Of a DNA stretch of 64,000 bases, positions 8,749-16,269 are shown piece by piece. The position numbers were made by a program, and so were the translations under genes. The stretch covers positions 5,103,001-5,167,000 of the forward strand of contig NZ_CP090349.1 in assembly GCF_021398735.1 (NCBI RefSeq), read 5' to 3'. A model generated the notes under the pieces. That model saw nothing but the letters and a program-made list of their open reading frames with translations. It did no database searches and was not told the origin of the DNA. The stretch is from Methylobacterium oryzae. GTDB lineage: Bacteria; Pseudomonadota; Alphaproteobacteria; Rhizobiales; Beijerinckiaceae. How positions within the stretch are numbered: the stretch's first letter is position 1; each line of letters begins with the position of its first letter.

Positions 8749-9513
8749 TCAGTCTCCCTCGGGGCGGAATATGTATCCGAGGCCCCGCACGGTGCGGATG
8801 TAGCGCGGATTGCCGGGGTCCGGCTCGACCTTCTTGCGGATGCGGTTGATCCGTACGTCGATGGCGCGGTCGAACGCGTCCGGGTCGCGGGCGTCCGCGA
8901 GGTCGAGCAGGCGCTCGCGCGAGAGCGCCCGCCGCGGATTGTCGGCGAACGCCTTCAGCAGGTCGAATTCCGAGCGGGTGAGCGCCTGCTCCAGACCGGC
9001 ATCGTCGCTGAGGCGCAGGGCGTCGAGCTCCAGCCATTTCGTGCCGAACCGGATGCGGCGCCCGCTCACGGGAACCGGGGCCGGCGCGGCGGCGGTCGGC
9101 GTCTGCACGCGGCGCAGGACCGAGCGCACGCGGGCGACCAGCTCGCGCAACTCGCAGGGCTTGGGCAAGTAATCGTCGGCCCCGAGCTCCAGCCCGACCA
9201 CGCGGTCGATCGCGCTCGCCGTGGCGGTGAGCATGATGATCGGGATCGCGGTCCGGGCCTTGAGGTCGCGCACGATGGAGAGCCCGTCCTCCTCGGGCAT
9301 GTTCAGGTCGAGCACGATCAGGTCCGGGCTGTGGCCGGCGAGGTGCTCCCGCAAGGAGCGCCCGCCGTCGCACAGGACCACCGAGAACCCGTGGAGCTTC
9401 AGGTAATCCCCGACCATCTCACGGGTCGCCGCCTCGTCGTCCACCACGGCGATCGACGGGATCGCCGCACCGCCGCGGGCGGCGCCGGGGGCGGGGCTGT
9501 CTGGTATGGTCAT
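8749..9513 (-). CDS. OmpR/TorR-type two-component response regulator
   Basis: About 254 aa. The N-terminal receiver domain has the acidic pair in VVDDEAA, the phospho-accepting Asp in LIVLDLNMPEEDG and the conserved Lys in DYLPKPCELREL. The C-terminal winged-helix DNA-binding domain has SEFDLLKAF, RALSRERLL and the end motif YIRTVRGLGYIFRPEG. ATG 9513 is used; an in-frame GTG at 9528 is possible, and neither has a strong ribosome site. It is divergent from the DUF3369 hybrid kinase. It is the closest DNA-binding output for the two kinases at 44-7862, which lack receivers; this pairing is inferred from position only. Confidence 0.92.
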   Translation of the reverse strand: MTIPDSPAPGAARGGAAIPSIAVVDDEAATREMVGDYLKLHGFSVVLCDGGRSLREHLAGHSPDLIVLDLNMPEEDGLSIVRDLKARTAIPIIMLTATASAIDRVVGLELGADDYLPKPCELRELVARVRSVLRRVQTPTAAAPAPVPVSGRRIRFGTKWLELDALRLSDDAGLEQALTRSEFDLLKAFADNPRRALSRERLLDLADARDPDAFDRAIDVRINRIRKKVEPDPGNPRYIRTVRGLGYIFRPEGD

Positions 9514-9647
9514 CGCAGCGGTGCGCACTTTCCGGGTTCGCTCTTGAACGAATGCAGGAATCGTATCGGCTCACGGTAGCGTGACAAGTTTTCAACACGA
9601 TTTCTAGCGTAGTCGTCCGATTGCGAGCAGCATTTCAGGTCATAGCC

Positions 9648-11402
9648 ATGGACGATGACACCCTCACGCTGATCCCTGACGACCTCGACGAGGCGCAGCC
9701 GACCGCGGGAGCCTGGGTGATCGCCGTGATCGACGACGATCCGGCCGTGCATGACGGCACGCGCTACGCGCTGGCGAGCTACACCCTCGACGGGCGCGGC
9801 CTGGAGATTCTCACCGCCCGTTCGGCCGCGGAGGCGCGGGTGCTGCTCGCCGAGCGCCGCGACGTGGCGGTGGTGCTGCTCGACGTGGTGATGGAGACCG
9901 ACAATGCCGGGCTGGAGCTGGTGGACTACATCCGGCGCGAGCTCCGGCAGGAGACCGTGCGCATCATCCTGAGGACCGGCCAGCCCGGGCAGGCGCCGGA
10001 GCGGCGGATCATCGTCGACTACGACATCAACGACTACAAGGCGAAGACCGAGCTGACCGCCGACAAGCTGTTCACCAGCCTCACCGCGGCCCTGCGCGCC
10101 CATCAGCAGCTCAAGCGCCTCGACGAGACCCGGCGCGGGCTCGAGATCATCATCGACGCCGCGCCGATGCTCCTCGATCACAAGTCGATGCAGCGCTTGG
10201 CGGAGGGTGTCCTCACCCAGGTCGCCTCGCTCCTGAACGTCGCCTGCGCCGGCATCTTGGTCCTGCGCGAGACCGCCGCCCCGCAGGAGCGCTTCTGCGT
10301 TCTGGCCGGCTCCGGCTGTTACGGCCACTACGCCGGCCGCGAGCCGTGCTGGCCGCTGGAGGAGCGGGTGCAACCCCTCGTCGAACGCGCCTTTGCCGAG
10401 CGCCGGCACAGCTTCGGCGAGCACTGGTCGACCCTGTATCTGCACACGGCGAGCGGCAGCGAGATCGTCGCGCTGATCGAGGCCGACCGCCAGTTGTCCG
10501 AGACCGACCGGTCGCTCATCGCCCTGTTCACGAGCCGGCTGTCGATCGCCTTCGACAACGTCATCCTCTACGAGCGGCTACAGCTGACCAACGCCGACCT
10601 CGAGCGGCGGGTCGTCGAGCGGACCGCCGAGCTGATCCGGGCGAATCGCCGGCTGGACCTGCAGCGCTCGGACCTGCGGCGCGCCAACAGCCTGAAGACC
10701 GAGATCCTCGGCACGATCGCGCACGATCTGAAGAACCCGCTGGCGGTCATCCTCGGCCGCGCCGAGATGCTGTCCGACCTGATCGACATGCAGGGCGACC
10801 GGGAGCAGATGCGGGCGCAGGTGCAGCACGTGCGCACCAGCGCCAAGGGGCTGACGACCATGATCGACAGCCTCATGGCCGACGCGATGAACGACGCCCT
10901 CGACATCAGCCTGCGCCGGGAACCGGTCGACCTCGCGGGCCTCGCCCGGGAGGTCTGCGAGGCCGACCGGCCGCTCGCCGACGCGAAGGACCAGACCCTG
11001 GTCTGCGAAGGCCCGGACGAGCTGTTCCTCTGCGGCGACGCCGAGCGCCTGCGCGAGGCCCTCGACAACCTCGTCTCGAACGCCATCAAGTACAGCCCGA
11101 CGGGCGGGGCGATCACGGTCCGGGTCAGCCGCGAGCCGGGCCCGCGCGGCGCGGAACTGATCTGCGCCGTCGCCGACCACGGGCCCGGCCTCTCGCCGGA
11201 GGATTCGGCCCGCGTGTTCGGGCGGTTCCAGCGCCTGTCGGCCAAGCCCACCGGCGGCGAGAATTCGACCGGTCTCGGGCTCTCGATCGTCCGTCGGATC
11301 GCCGAGCTTCACGGCGGCCGCGCCACGGCGGAGAGCGCCGGTCCCGGGCTGGGGGCGGTCTTCGCGATCCGCTTCCCGGAAGAATCCGTCGGGCTGATCT
11401 GA
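9648..11402 (+). CDS. Hybrid response regulator / histidine kinase with DUF3369 domain
   Basis: About 584 aa, cytoplasmic, no membrane helix. The order is a receiver-like domain (VIDDDPAVHDGTRYAL, Asp in VVLLDVVMETDNAG, ILRTGQPGQAPE), a DUF3369 sensor region (about 180-320, with MLLDHKSMQRLAEGVL), a coiled coil near 325-350, and a HisKA/HATPase core. The His is in GTIAHDLKNPLAVI; ATPase boxes are DNLVSNAIKYSP, ADHGPGLS and NSTGLGLSIVRRIA. Receiver-first kinases of this class take a signal through phosphorylation of their own receiver, so this one may sit downstream of another kinase. ATG 9648 is chosen over a TTG at 9621. It shares a 134-bp divergent promoter region with the OmpR-type regulator. 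Confidence 0.88.
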   Translation: MDDDTLTLIPDDLDEAQPTAGAWVIAVIDDDPAVHDGTRYALASYTLDGRGLEILTARSAAEARVLLAERRDVAVVLLDVVMETDNAGLELVDYIRRELRQETVRIILRTGQPGQAPERRIIVDYDINDYKAKTELTADKLFTSLTAALRAHQQLKRLDETRRGLEIIIDAAPMLLDHKSMQRLAEGVLTQVASLLNVACAGILVLRETAAPQERFCVLAGSGCYGHYAGREPCWPLEERVQPLVERAFAERRHSFGEHWSTLYLHTASGSEIVALIEADRQLSETDRSLIALFTSRLSIAFDNVILYERLQLTNADLERRVVERTAELIRANRRLDLQRSDLRRANSLKTEILGTIAHDLKNPLAVILGRAEMLSDLIDMQGDREQMRAQVQHVRTSAKGLTTMIDSLMADAMNDALDISLRREPVDLAGLAREVCEADRPLADAKDQTLVCEGPDELFLCGDAERLREALDNLVSNAIKYSPTGGAITVRVSREPGPRGAELICAVADHGPGLSPEDSARVFGRFQRLSAKPTGGENSTGLGLSIVRRIAELHGGRATAESAGPGLGAVFAIRFPEESVGLI

Positions 11403-11718
11403 GGGATCGCCGGGTCAGTCCGTGCCGCCACGCGAGACGTCGCGCAATCCGGCGGCAGAGGAGCTTGACCACAACGCCGCTCCGAGGCGGCCGATCACCG
11501 GCCGCGACCGCGAGGGGACGGCCGATGGCGACGCGCAGGATGACGAAACCGCGTCCGGATCCGACCGGCTCGTCGCTTGGTCGATGATCGCGGGTCTCGC
11601 ACCAACTCTGATCCAGTACGCGCACGGCGTCGCCCTGCCCACGCGCTTCGTCGGACCGGCAGGACGATCCCGACTCCGATCGCGTCGCGAAGGACGCGCG
11701 ATGCCGCCGGGGAGCCGC
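11403..11718. other. Non-coding gap between convergent genes
   Basis: 316 bases between the convergent ends of the DUF3369 kinase and the cytochrome c gene. Open frames here are Arg/Pro-rich shadows with no family resemblance. No hairpin with a T-run, repeat or promoter motif was found. Confidence 0.5.
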
Positions 11719-12228
11719 TCAAGGCCGCGACGGGTGCGCCTCTGCGTCACCGTCCCCCGGTGACCGGGTCCGGAGATAGGCGATGAGATCCCCCCGATCG
11801 AGGGGATCGGGAAGGCCGCGGAAGGTCATGCGCGTGCCGGGCGCCAGCTTCGCCGGGGCGGCGAGCCAGAGGTCCATCCGCTCCGGTGTCCAGACGCCGC
11901 CCAGCGCCCGGAGCGCCCCGGTATAGCCGTAGCGCCGGCTGTTGTTGGCGACCGGCTTGCCGAGCACGCCGTAGAGTTCGGGTCCGTTCCGATCGCCCGC
12001 CCCCGGGCTGATCGTGTGGCAGGCGGCGCACTGACCGAACAGCCGCCCGCCGCGCTCCGCGTCGGCCACCCGCATGACGTCGTCGAACGTCGGGGTCTCG
12101 CCCAGGGCGCGGCGGCGCTCCCGTCCGTCGTCCGAGCAGGCTGACGCGAGCAGTGCCAGCGCCAGTGCCGAGACGCGCGAGGGACGACGCGGGATGCGCG
12201 GGCGCGTCCGCCTGAGACACCGGAGCAT
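11719..12228 (-). CDS. Class I cytochrome c, probably a lipoprotein
   Basis: 169 aa. The N-terminal hydrophobic segment ends in LLASACSD, a plausible lipobox, so it is probably lipid-anchored facing the periplasm. The single haem site is CAACH (about residue 67) within GGRLFGQCAACHTIS, and the distal Met ligand is likely in GTRMTFRGL. NGPELYGVLGKPVANN and the C-terminal DRGDLIAYLRT are typical of small cytochrome c552/c550-like electron carriers. ATG 12228 follows AAGGGA at good spacing. The gene stands alone between a hybrid kinase and a MocR regulator, so its redox partner is not shown by context. Confidence 0.9.
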   Translation of the reverse strand: MLRCLRRTRPRIPRRPSRVSALALALLASACSDDGRERRRALGETPTFDDVMRVADAERGGRLFGQCAACHTISPGAGDRNGPELYGVLGKPVANNSRRYGYTGALRALGGVWTPERMDLWLAAPAKLAPGTRMTFRGLPDPLDRGDLIAYLRTRSPGDGDAEAHPSRP

Positions 12229-12282
12229 CGCGTTCCCTTCGCGGTCAGAGGGGTCGGACCGGCACGCGCCGCCTCTGCCGGC

Positions 12283-13674
12283 TCAGACAACGGTGGAGAT
12301 CGCGCCGGGCGGGTGCGCCAGCAGCGTCGCGAGCAGGCTGAGGCCGTACCGGAGCGTCTCGGCGTCCGGCGCCGCGCCCAGGGAGACGCGGATCGCTTCC
12401 GGGGCGGCCCCGACCGCGAAGGCGTCGCTCGGGACGACCGACACGCCGAGCTGGCGCGCGTGGGCGCCGAACTCGCCGCGACGCCAGGGATCGGGCAGCC
12501 GGAGCCACAGATGGTGCCCGCACGGATGCGCCCAGACGTCTAGGTCCCGGAGCGTCTCGCGCGCGACCGCCTGCCTGAGCTCGTTCTCCTGCCGGATCGC
12601 CGCGACGATGCCGTCGAGTTCGCCCTCGGCGATCCAGTGCGAGGCGAGCGCGGCCGTGAGGGGCGAGGCCATCATGTTGATCGCGCGCAGCTCGGCCGCC
12701 AGCCGCACCGCCTCGTTCGTTCCCGGGACCGCGACGTAGGCGATGCGCAGGCCGGGACTCGCGCATTTGGACAGCGTCGCGATGTGCCACGTGATGTCGC
12801 TCGCCTGAGACGCGATGGGAGCCGGCGCGTCGTGGGGCAAGGCGCCGTACGCGTCGTCCTCGATGATGGCGACGCCGTGCGTGCGGGCGATCTCGGCGAT
12901 CCGCCGACGCCGGATTGCCGGCAGGGTCGCGGTGGTCGGGTTGTCGAGGGTCGGCACGAGGTACAGGGCCCGCGGCCGATCGGATCGGCACCGCTCGAGC
13001 AGGGCGTCCGGGTCGAGCCCCTCCGCGTCGCCGACCACAGGCAGGAGGCGGACGCCGCGGCGCTCCGCGGCCATGCGCAGCCCGGGATAGGTGAGCGCCG
13101 GGACGCAGAGGGCGTCGCCCGGCTTCAGGACGGCAGCGAGCACGGCGGCGAGCACGACCTGGGCACCACCGGCCACGAGGACGCGCTGCATCGGGAGCGC
13201 CCCGAGCCGTTGACCGAGCCAGTGGGCCGCCGCCGCCCGGTCGGCGAGGTTCCCGGCACTGTCCTGGTACTGCATCCGGGCCAGGAAGGTCGACGAACCG
13301 GCCAACCGCGACAGACCCGCCTCCAGGCGCTCCGCCAGCCGCGCCGCCTCCGGCTGGGGCGGCATGTTCATGCTGAAATCGACGCTGCCGGACGGATCGG
13401 GCCTGCGCATCTCCGCGGCCGGCGAACGGGACGCCCGGACGAAGCTGCCCCGGCCCGCGGTCGCGTCGATCAGGCCCGTTCGGCGCGCCTCGTTGAAGGC
13501 GCGCGTGACCGTCGTGAGATCGACGTTGAGGTGCTTCGCCAGGGCGCGCTGCGGCGGAAGGCGCGCTCCCGGCGAGAGCCGGCCGGCCCGGATGTCCTCG
13601 GCCAACGCCCGGACGATGGCGAGGTACTTGGGCCCCGTGTCGCCGGCGATTGTCGGGCTCCAGGATTCCATCAT
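12283..13674 (-). CDS. MocR/PdxR-type GntR regulator with aminotransferase-like domain
   Basis: About 463 aa. The N-terminal GntR winged helix (about 15-85) has LSPGARLPPQRALAKHL and the recognition helix NVDLTTVTRAFNEAR. The fold-type-I aminotransferase-like domain follows, with VPTLDNPTTATLP, IIEDDAYGALP and the PLP-binding Lys in ATLSKCASPGLRIAY. The family uses PLP or an aldimine as effector and controls vitamin B6, GABA or related genes. Two ATGs at 13674/13671 follow AGGGG, which is preferred over ATG 13704, since that codon lies inside a palindromic operator. It is divergent from a DUF983 gene, and both inverted repeats between them are good auto-regulatory sites. The target pathway is unknown. 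Confidence 0.9.
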   Translation of the reverse strand: MMESWSPTIAGDTGPKYLAIVRALAEDIRAGRLSPGARLPPQRALAKHLNVDLTTVTRAFNEARRTGLIDATAGRGSFVRASRSPAAEMRRPDPSGSVDFSMNMPPQPEAARLAERLEAGLSRLAGSSTFLARMQYQDSAGNLADRAAAAHWLGQRLGALPMQRVLVAGGAQVVLAAVLAAVLKPGDALCVPALTYPGLRMAAERRGVRLLPVVGDAEGLDPDALLERCRSDRPRALYLVPTLDNPTTATLPAIRRRRIAEIARTHGVAIIEDDAYGALPHDAPAPIASQASDITWHIATLSKCASPGLRIAYVAVPGTNEAVRLAAELRAINMMASPLTAALASHWIAEGELDGIVAAIRQENELRQAVARETLRDLDVWAHPCGHHLWLRLPDPWRRGEFGAHARQLGVSVVPSDAFAVGAAPEAIRVSLGAAPDAETLRYGLSLLATLLAHPPGAISTVV

Positions 13675-13695
13675 TGACCCCTGTAATCCCACCAC

Positions 13696-13707
13696 TGTAT
13701 GCATACA
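13696..13707. promoter_or_regulatory. Perfect palindrome TGTATGCATACA, candidate MocR operator
   Basis: A 12-bp perfect palindrome about 22 bp upstream of the MocR start codon, in the divergent promoter region. It shares the GTATG/CATAC core with the longer inverted repeat at 13791-13817, which argues that both are sites for the same protein. Confidence 0.55.
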
Positions 13708-13790
13708 TTGAGCGTGCGGCCAGAGCGCTCAGTGTTCCAAACCGGCCGCGATCCGCCAGAAACCTGTCGGATGGCTCAGTCTCAACCGCG

Positions 13791-13817
13791 ATTGTATGGC
13801 TTGATATGCCATACAAT
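13791..13817. promoter_or_regulatory. Inverted repeat ATTGTATGGC-N7-GCCATACAAT, candidate MocR operator
   Basis: Perfect 10-bp arms with a 7-bp spacer, centred about 70 bp upstream of the DUF983 start and 130 bp upstream of the MocR start. The arms carry the same GTATG half-site as 13696-13707. The spacing between the centres (about 102 bp) would allow looping. Binding by the neighbouring regulator is inferred. Confidence 0.6.
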
Positions 13818-13876
13818 CGGCAGGCGCAAGGCCGGTCGATCAGGGATCGGCGCCGGCCTGTTGCTCAGGACCGTCG

Positions 13877-14284
13877 ATGATGCAGAGGACCACCGACCAA
13901 TCGCTCATGTCCGTCGGCCTGCGCTGCCGCTGCCCGCGCTGCGGGACAGGACGCCTGTTCGACGGCTTCATCACCCTGCGGCCGCGCTGCGAGGCGTGCG
14001 GGCTGGACTACGGCTTCGCCGATCCGGCGGACGGGCCCGCCTTCTTCATCATGATGACGATGGCGTTCCCCGTCACCGCTTTCGGGATCTGGCTGGAACT
14101 CACCTACGATCCGCCGCTCTGGGTCCACGCCGTGGTGACGCTGCCGCTGCTCCTCCTGGCCTGCGTGCCGATCATCCGGCCGCTGAAGGGGCTCTTCATC
14201 GCCAGCCAGTACATCAACAAGGCCGAGGAGGGACGCCTCGCGGTCCCGAAGGCGCCGGTCTCCGGTCCGACGTCGCGGGACTGA
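13877..14284 (+). CDS. DUF983 membrane protein
   Basis: 135 aa. The N-terminal cytoplasmic part has paired cysteines in CRCPRCGTGRLFDG and RCEACGLDYGFAD, a zinc-ribbon-like arrangement typical of DUF983. Two hydrophobic segments follow (about 55-75 and 85-105, FFIMMTMAFPVTAFGIW and VVTLPLLLLACVPII). AGGA lies 5 bases before ATG 13877. The family has no established function; members sit near cytochrome oxidase and membrane-assembly genes in some genomes. Here it is divergent from a MocR regulator and may be its target. Confidence 0.85.
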   Translation: MMQRTTDQSLMSVGLRCRCPRCGTGRLFDGFITLRPRCEACGLDYGFADPADGPAFFIMMTMAFPVTAFGIWLELTYDPPLWVHAVVTLPLLLLACVPIIRPLKGLFIASQYINKAEEGRLAVPKAPVSGPTSRD

Positions 14285-14662
14285 CCGCGTCGCCGGTGCG
14301 TGCGCGCCGCCGCGATGGTCAGGCGGCGGTCGCGGCACGTTGACCGGAAGTCGACCGCCGGGCTAGCCTCGCGGAATCAGAGTATTCCGGGATGTCTCGT
14401 GGTCAGAATGTTTCGCCTGATCGTCCCGGCGCCGGGGCTGCGCGACGATAGTGGGACGCGTACACGGGCAGATTTGGCATCTCGGCAGATGCCGATGATC
14501 GGGACGCGCGGCCGCACAGGAAAGTCTTCGGTCCGGCCGCGCCTCACGTCACGGGACGGGCTCCGTGAGGCGCCCGCCGCCGGCTCGACGGCGCAGCGCG
14601 GGACGGCACCGCGACCGATCGCCCTGTCGCGGCGAGCGGGCCGAACCTGACGGGAGGGGGGT
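14285..14662. other. Intergenic region ahead of the MoxR operon
   Basis: About 380 bases with no convincing gene. The stretch 14385-14480 is less G+C-rich than its surroundings and may hold the operon promoter, but no clear -35/-10 pair was found. GGGAGGGGG at 14652-14660 is the ribosome site of the next gene. Confidence 0.45.
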
Positions 14663-15820
14663 ATCGATACCGCGATCGCACGCCTGGAGCGCGCCATCAG
14701 CCGCGCGGCCCGCGGCCTCGTCGGGCGTCGCCACGTGGTGGAGCTGGTGCACCTCGCGCTGGTGGCGCGCGAGCATCTCCTTCTGATCGGACCGCCCGGC
14801 ACCGGCAAGTCGGCCGCGGTGCGGGCCTGCGCCGCCGGGACCGGGGCGCGCTGCTTCGAGTACCTGATCGGGCGCTTCACGGAACCGGCCGAACTGTTCG
14901 GCCCGCTGGACCTCGAAGCCCTGCGCGCGGGCAAGCTGCGGCCGGACATCTCCGGCATGCTGCCGGAGGCCGAGTTCGCCTTCCTCGATGAGGTCTTCCT
15001 CGGCTCGACCGCGATCCTGAACGCGCTTCTCGGCGTGCTGAACGAGCGCCGCTACCGCCGGGGGCATTTCGACACCGCCGTCCCGCTGCGCTGCTGCGTC
15101 GGCGCCAGCAACGCCCTGCCGGAGGATCCCGGTCTCGCGGCCTTCGCCGACCGCTTCCTCGTCACGGCCTTCGTCGATCCCCTGGCCGACACCGACCTGG
15201 AGGCCCTGCTCGCCGGCGATCCGGTCGCGTCCGTCGAACCCGGCGACGGGGAGGCGCCGCTGACGCTCGCGGAGATCGACGCCCTCGCCGAGGCCGCCGC
15301 GCGGATCGACCTCTCGCCGGTCCGGCCCGCCTACGCGCAGGTGGTGCGCAAGCTGCGCGCCCGCGGCGTGCGGCTGAGCGACCGGCGCGTAGTGCGGGGC
15401 CAGTCGCTCGTCGCGGCGGCGGCGCTCATCGCGGGCCGGACGGCTGCGGAGGAGGCCGACTTGTGGCCAATGATCCACCTCGTCCAGGACCGGATCGCGC
15501 AGGACGAGGCCCGCGACCTGCTGCGCGTCGAGCTCGGCGCCGCGGCGAGCCCCGTCCTGCCCGCCGCCGCCAAGGCGGCGGGCTACGGTCCGGCCGCACG
15601 GGCCGCGGACCTCGCCAAGGAGGGGGAGGCTCTGGCCGCCTCCGCCCCGGACGACCGCACCGCCCCCGCCTTCGAGGCCTGGCTGGTCCGCGCCGAATCC
15701 TTCCTCGTGCAGATCGACGCCGCCTTCGGGGCGGAGGAGCGCCCGCGGGCCCTCGCCGCGGCGCGGGACGCGCTGCTGACGCGCTGCCGGGCACCGGTCG
15801 CGGGCGTGACCCCGGCGTGA
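14663..15820 (+). CDS. MoxR-family AAA+ ATPase of a bpX-type ternary system
   Basis: About 385 aa. Walker A is IGPPGTGKS; Walker B is AEFAFLDEVFLGSTAILNAL, the MoxR signature, followed by LNERRYRRG and the sensor region VGASNALPED. The normal MoxR N-terminal helix (DTAIARLERAISRAARGLVG) is encoded upstream of the first usual start, GTG 14735, with no ATG, GTG or TTG in frame before a stop at 14648. An ATC at 14663 sits five bases after a near-perfect GGAGG, so it is taken as the start; a base error or ATG-to-ATC change is equally possible. The C-terminal part is helical. The stop overlaps the next gene as GTGA. MoxR ATPases remodel partner complexes with vWA proteins, and both kinds of partner follow here. 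Confidence 0.85.
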   Translation: MDTAIARLERAISRAARGLVGRRHVVELVHLALVAREHLLLIGPPGTGKSAAVRACAAGTGARCFEYLIGRFTEPAELFGPLDLEALRAGKLRPDISGMLPEAEFAFLDEVFLGSTAILNALLGVLNERRYRRGHFDTAVPLRCCVGASNALPEDPGLAAFADRFLVTAFVDPLADTDLEALLAGDPVASVEPGDGEAPLTLAEIDALAEAAARIDLSPVRPAYAQVVRKLRARGVRLSDRRVVRGQSLVAAAALIAGRTAAEEADLWPMIHLVQDRIAQDEARDLLRVELGAAASPVLPAAAKAAGYGPAARAADLAKEGEALAASAPDDRTAPAFEAWLVRAESFLVQIDAAFGAEERPRALAAARDALLTRCRAPVAGVTPA

Positions 15821-16269
15821 TCCCGGATCCGGCGCGTCTTCCCCTGCGGTTGATGCCGGCGGCCGGCGGCTCGCCGGTGGGTCTGCGCCTCACCCGCAGC
15901 GACGCGGCCGGTCTCTTGGCGCGGATCGCCCCGCGGATCGGCCGCTACGCCACCCTGCGCCTGGCGCTGGCGGGCGGCGAGGCCGTCCTGTTCGCCCCCG
16001 ACACAGGCTCGGGCCGGCCGGCGCTGCCCTGGTGCGCGACGCCGCTCGGGTGGCTGGCGGCCGACGGGCCGCTGCTCCTGCCCTTCGGGTGCCGCCTCGC
16101 CGTGCCGGCGCCCTGGCGCGCCGAGGTCGCGCGCCGCCTGCTCGACCGGCACGGTCTGGGCGGTCCGGCCCTGCTCGTCCCCGAGGGCGAAACCCTGCGC
16201 CTGCTCGACCTCGCCGGTTCGCGCGCCGTGCCGGACATCGATACCGGCCGCCTGGGAGAGGCGGCGTGA
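15817..16269 (+). CDS. Small bpX-type ternary-system protein
   Basis: 150 aa, starting at a GTG within the MoxR stop (GTGA) and ending in a GTGA overlap with the next gene, so it is tightly coupled to both. Predicted to be a compact alpha/beta domain: LRLTRSDAAGLLARIAPRIGRYATLRLAL, given here only in outline, then a proline-rich turn (LPWCATPLGWLAADG) and LRLLDLAGSRAVPD. No signal peptide or membrane helix. Small non-enzymatic subunits between the MoxR and vWA genes are characteristic of the MoxR/vWA/beta-propeller systems; the exact bpX family number was not assigned. Confidence 0.7.
   Translation: MIPDPARLPLRLMPAAGGSPVGLRLTRSDAAGLLARIAPRIGRYATLRLALAGGEAVLFAPDTGSGRPALPWCATPLGWLAADGPLLLPFGCRLAVPAPWRAEVARRLLDRHGLGGPALLVPEGETLRLLDLAGSRAVPDIDTGRLGEAA

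Noticed and set aside
11746..11764. Perfect 7-bp stem GTCACCG/CGGTGAC as a terminator
   Set aside because: It lies inside the 3' end of the cytochrome c coding region and has no T-run.
14300..14650. 116-aa frame ahead of the MoxR gene
   Set aside because: Arg/Ser-rich, no ribosome site and no recognisable fold; it ends just before the strong ribosome site of the MoxR gene.
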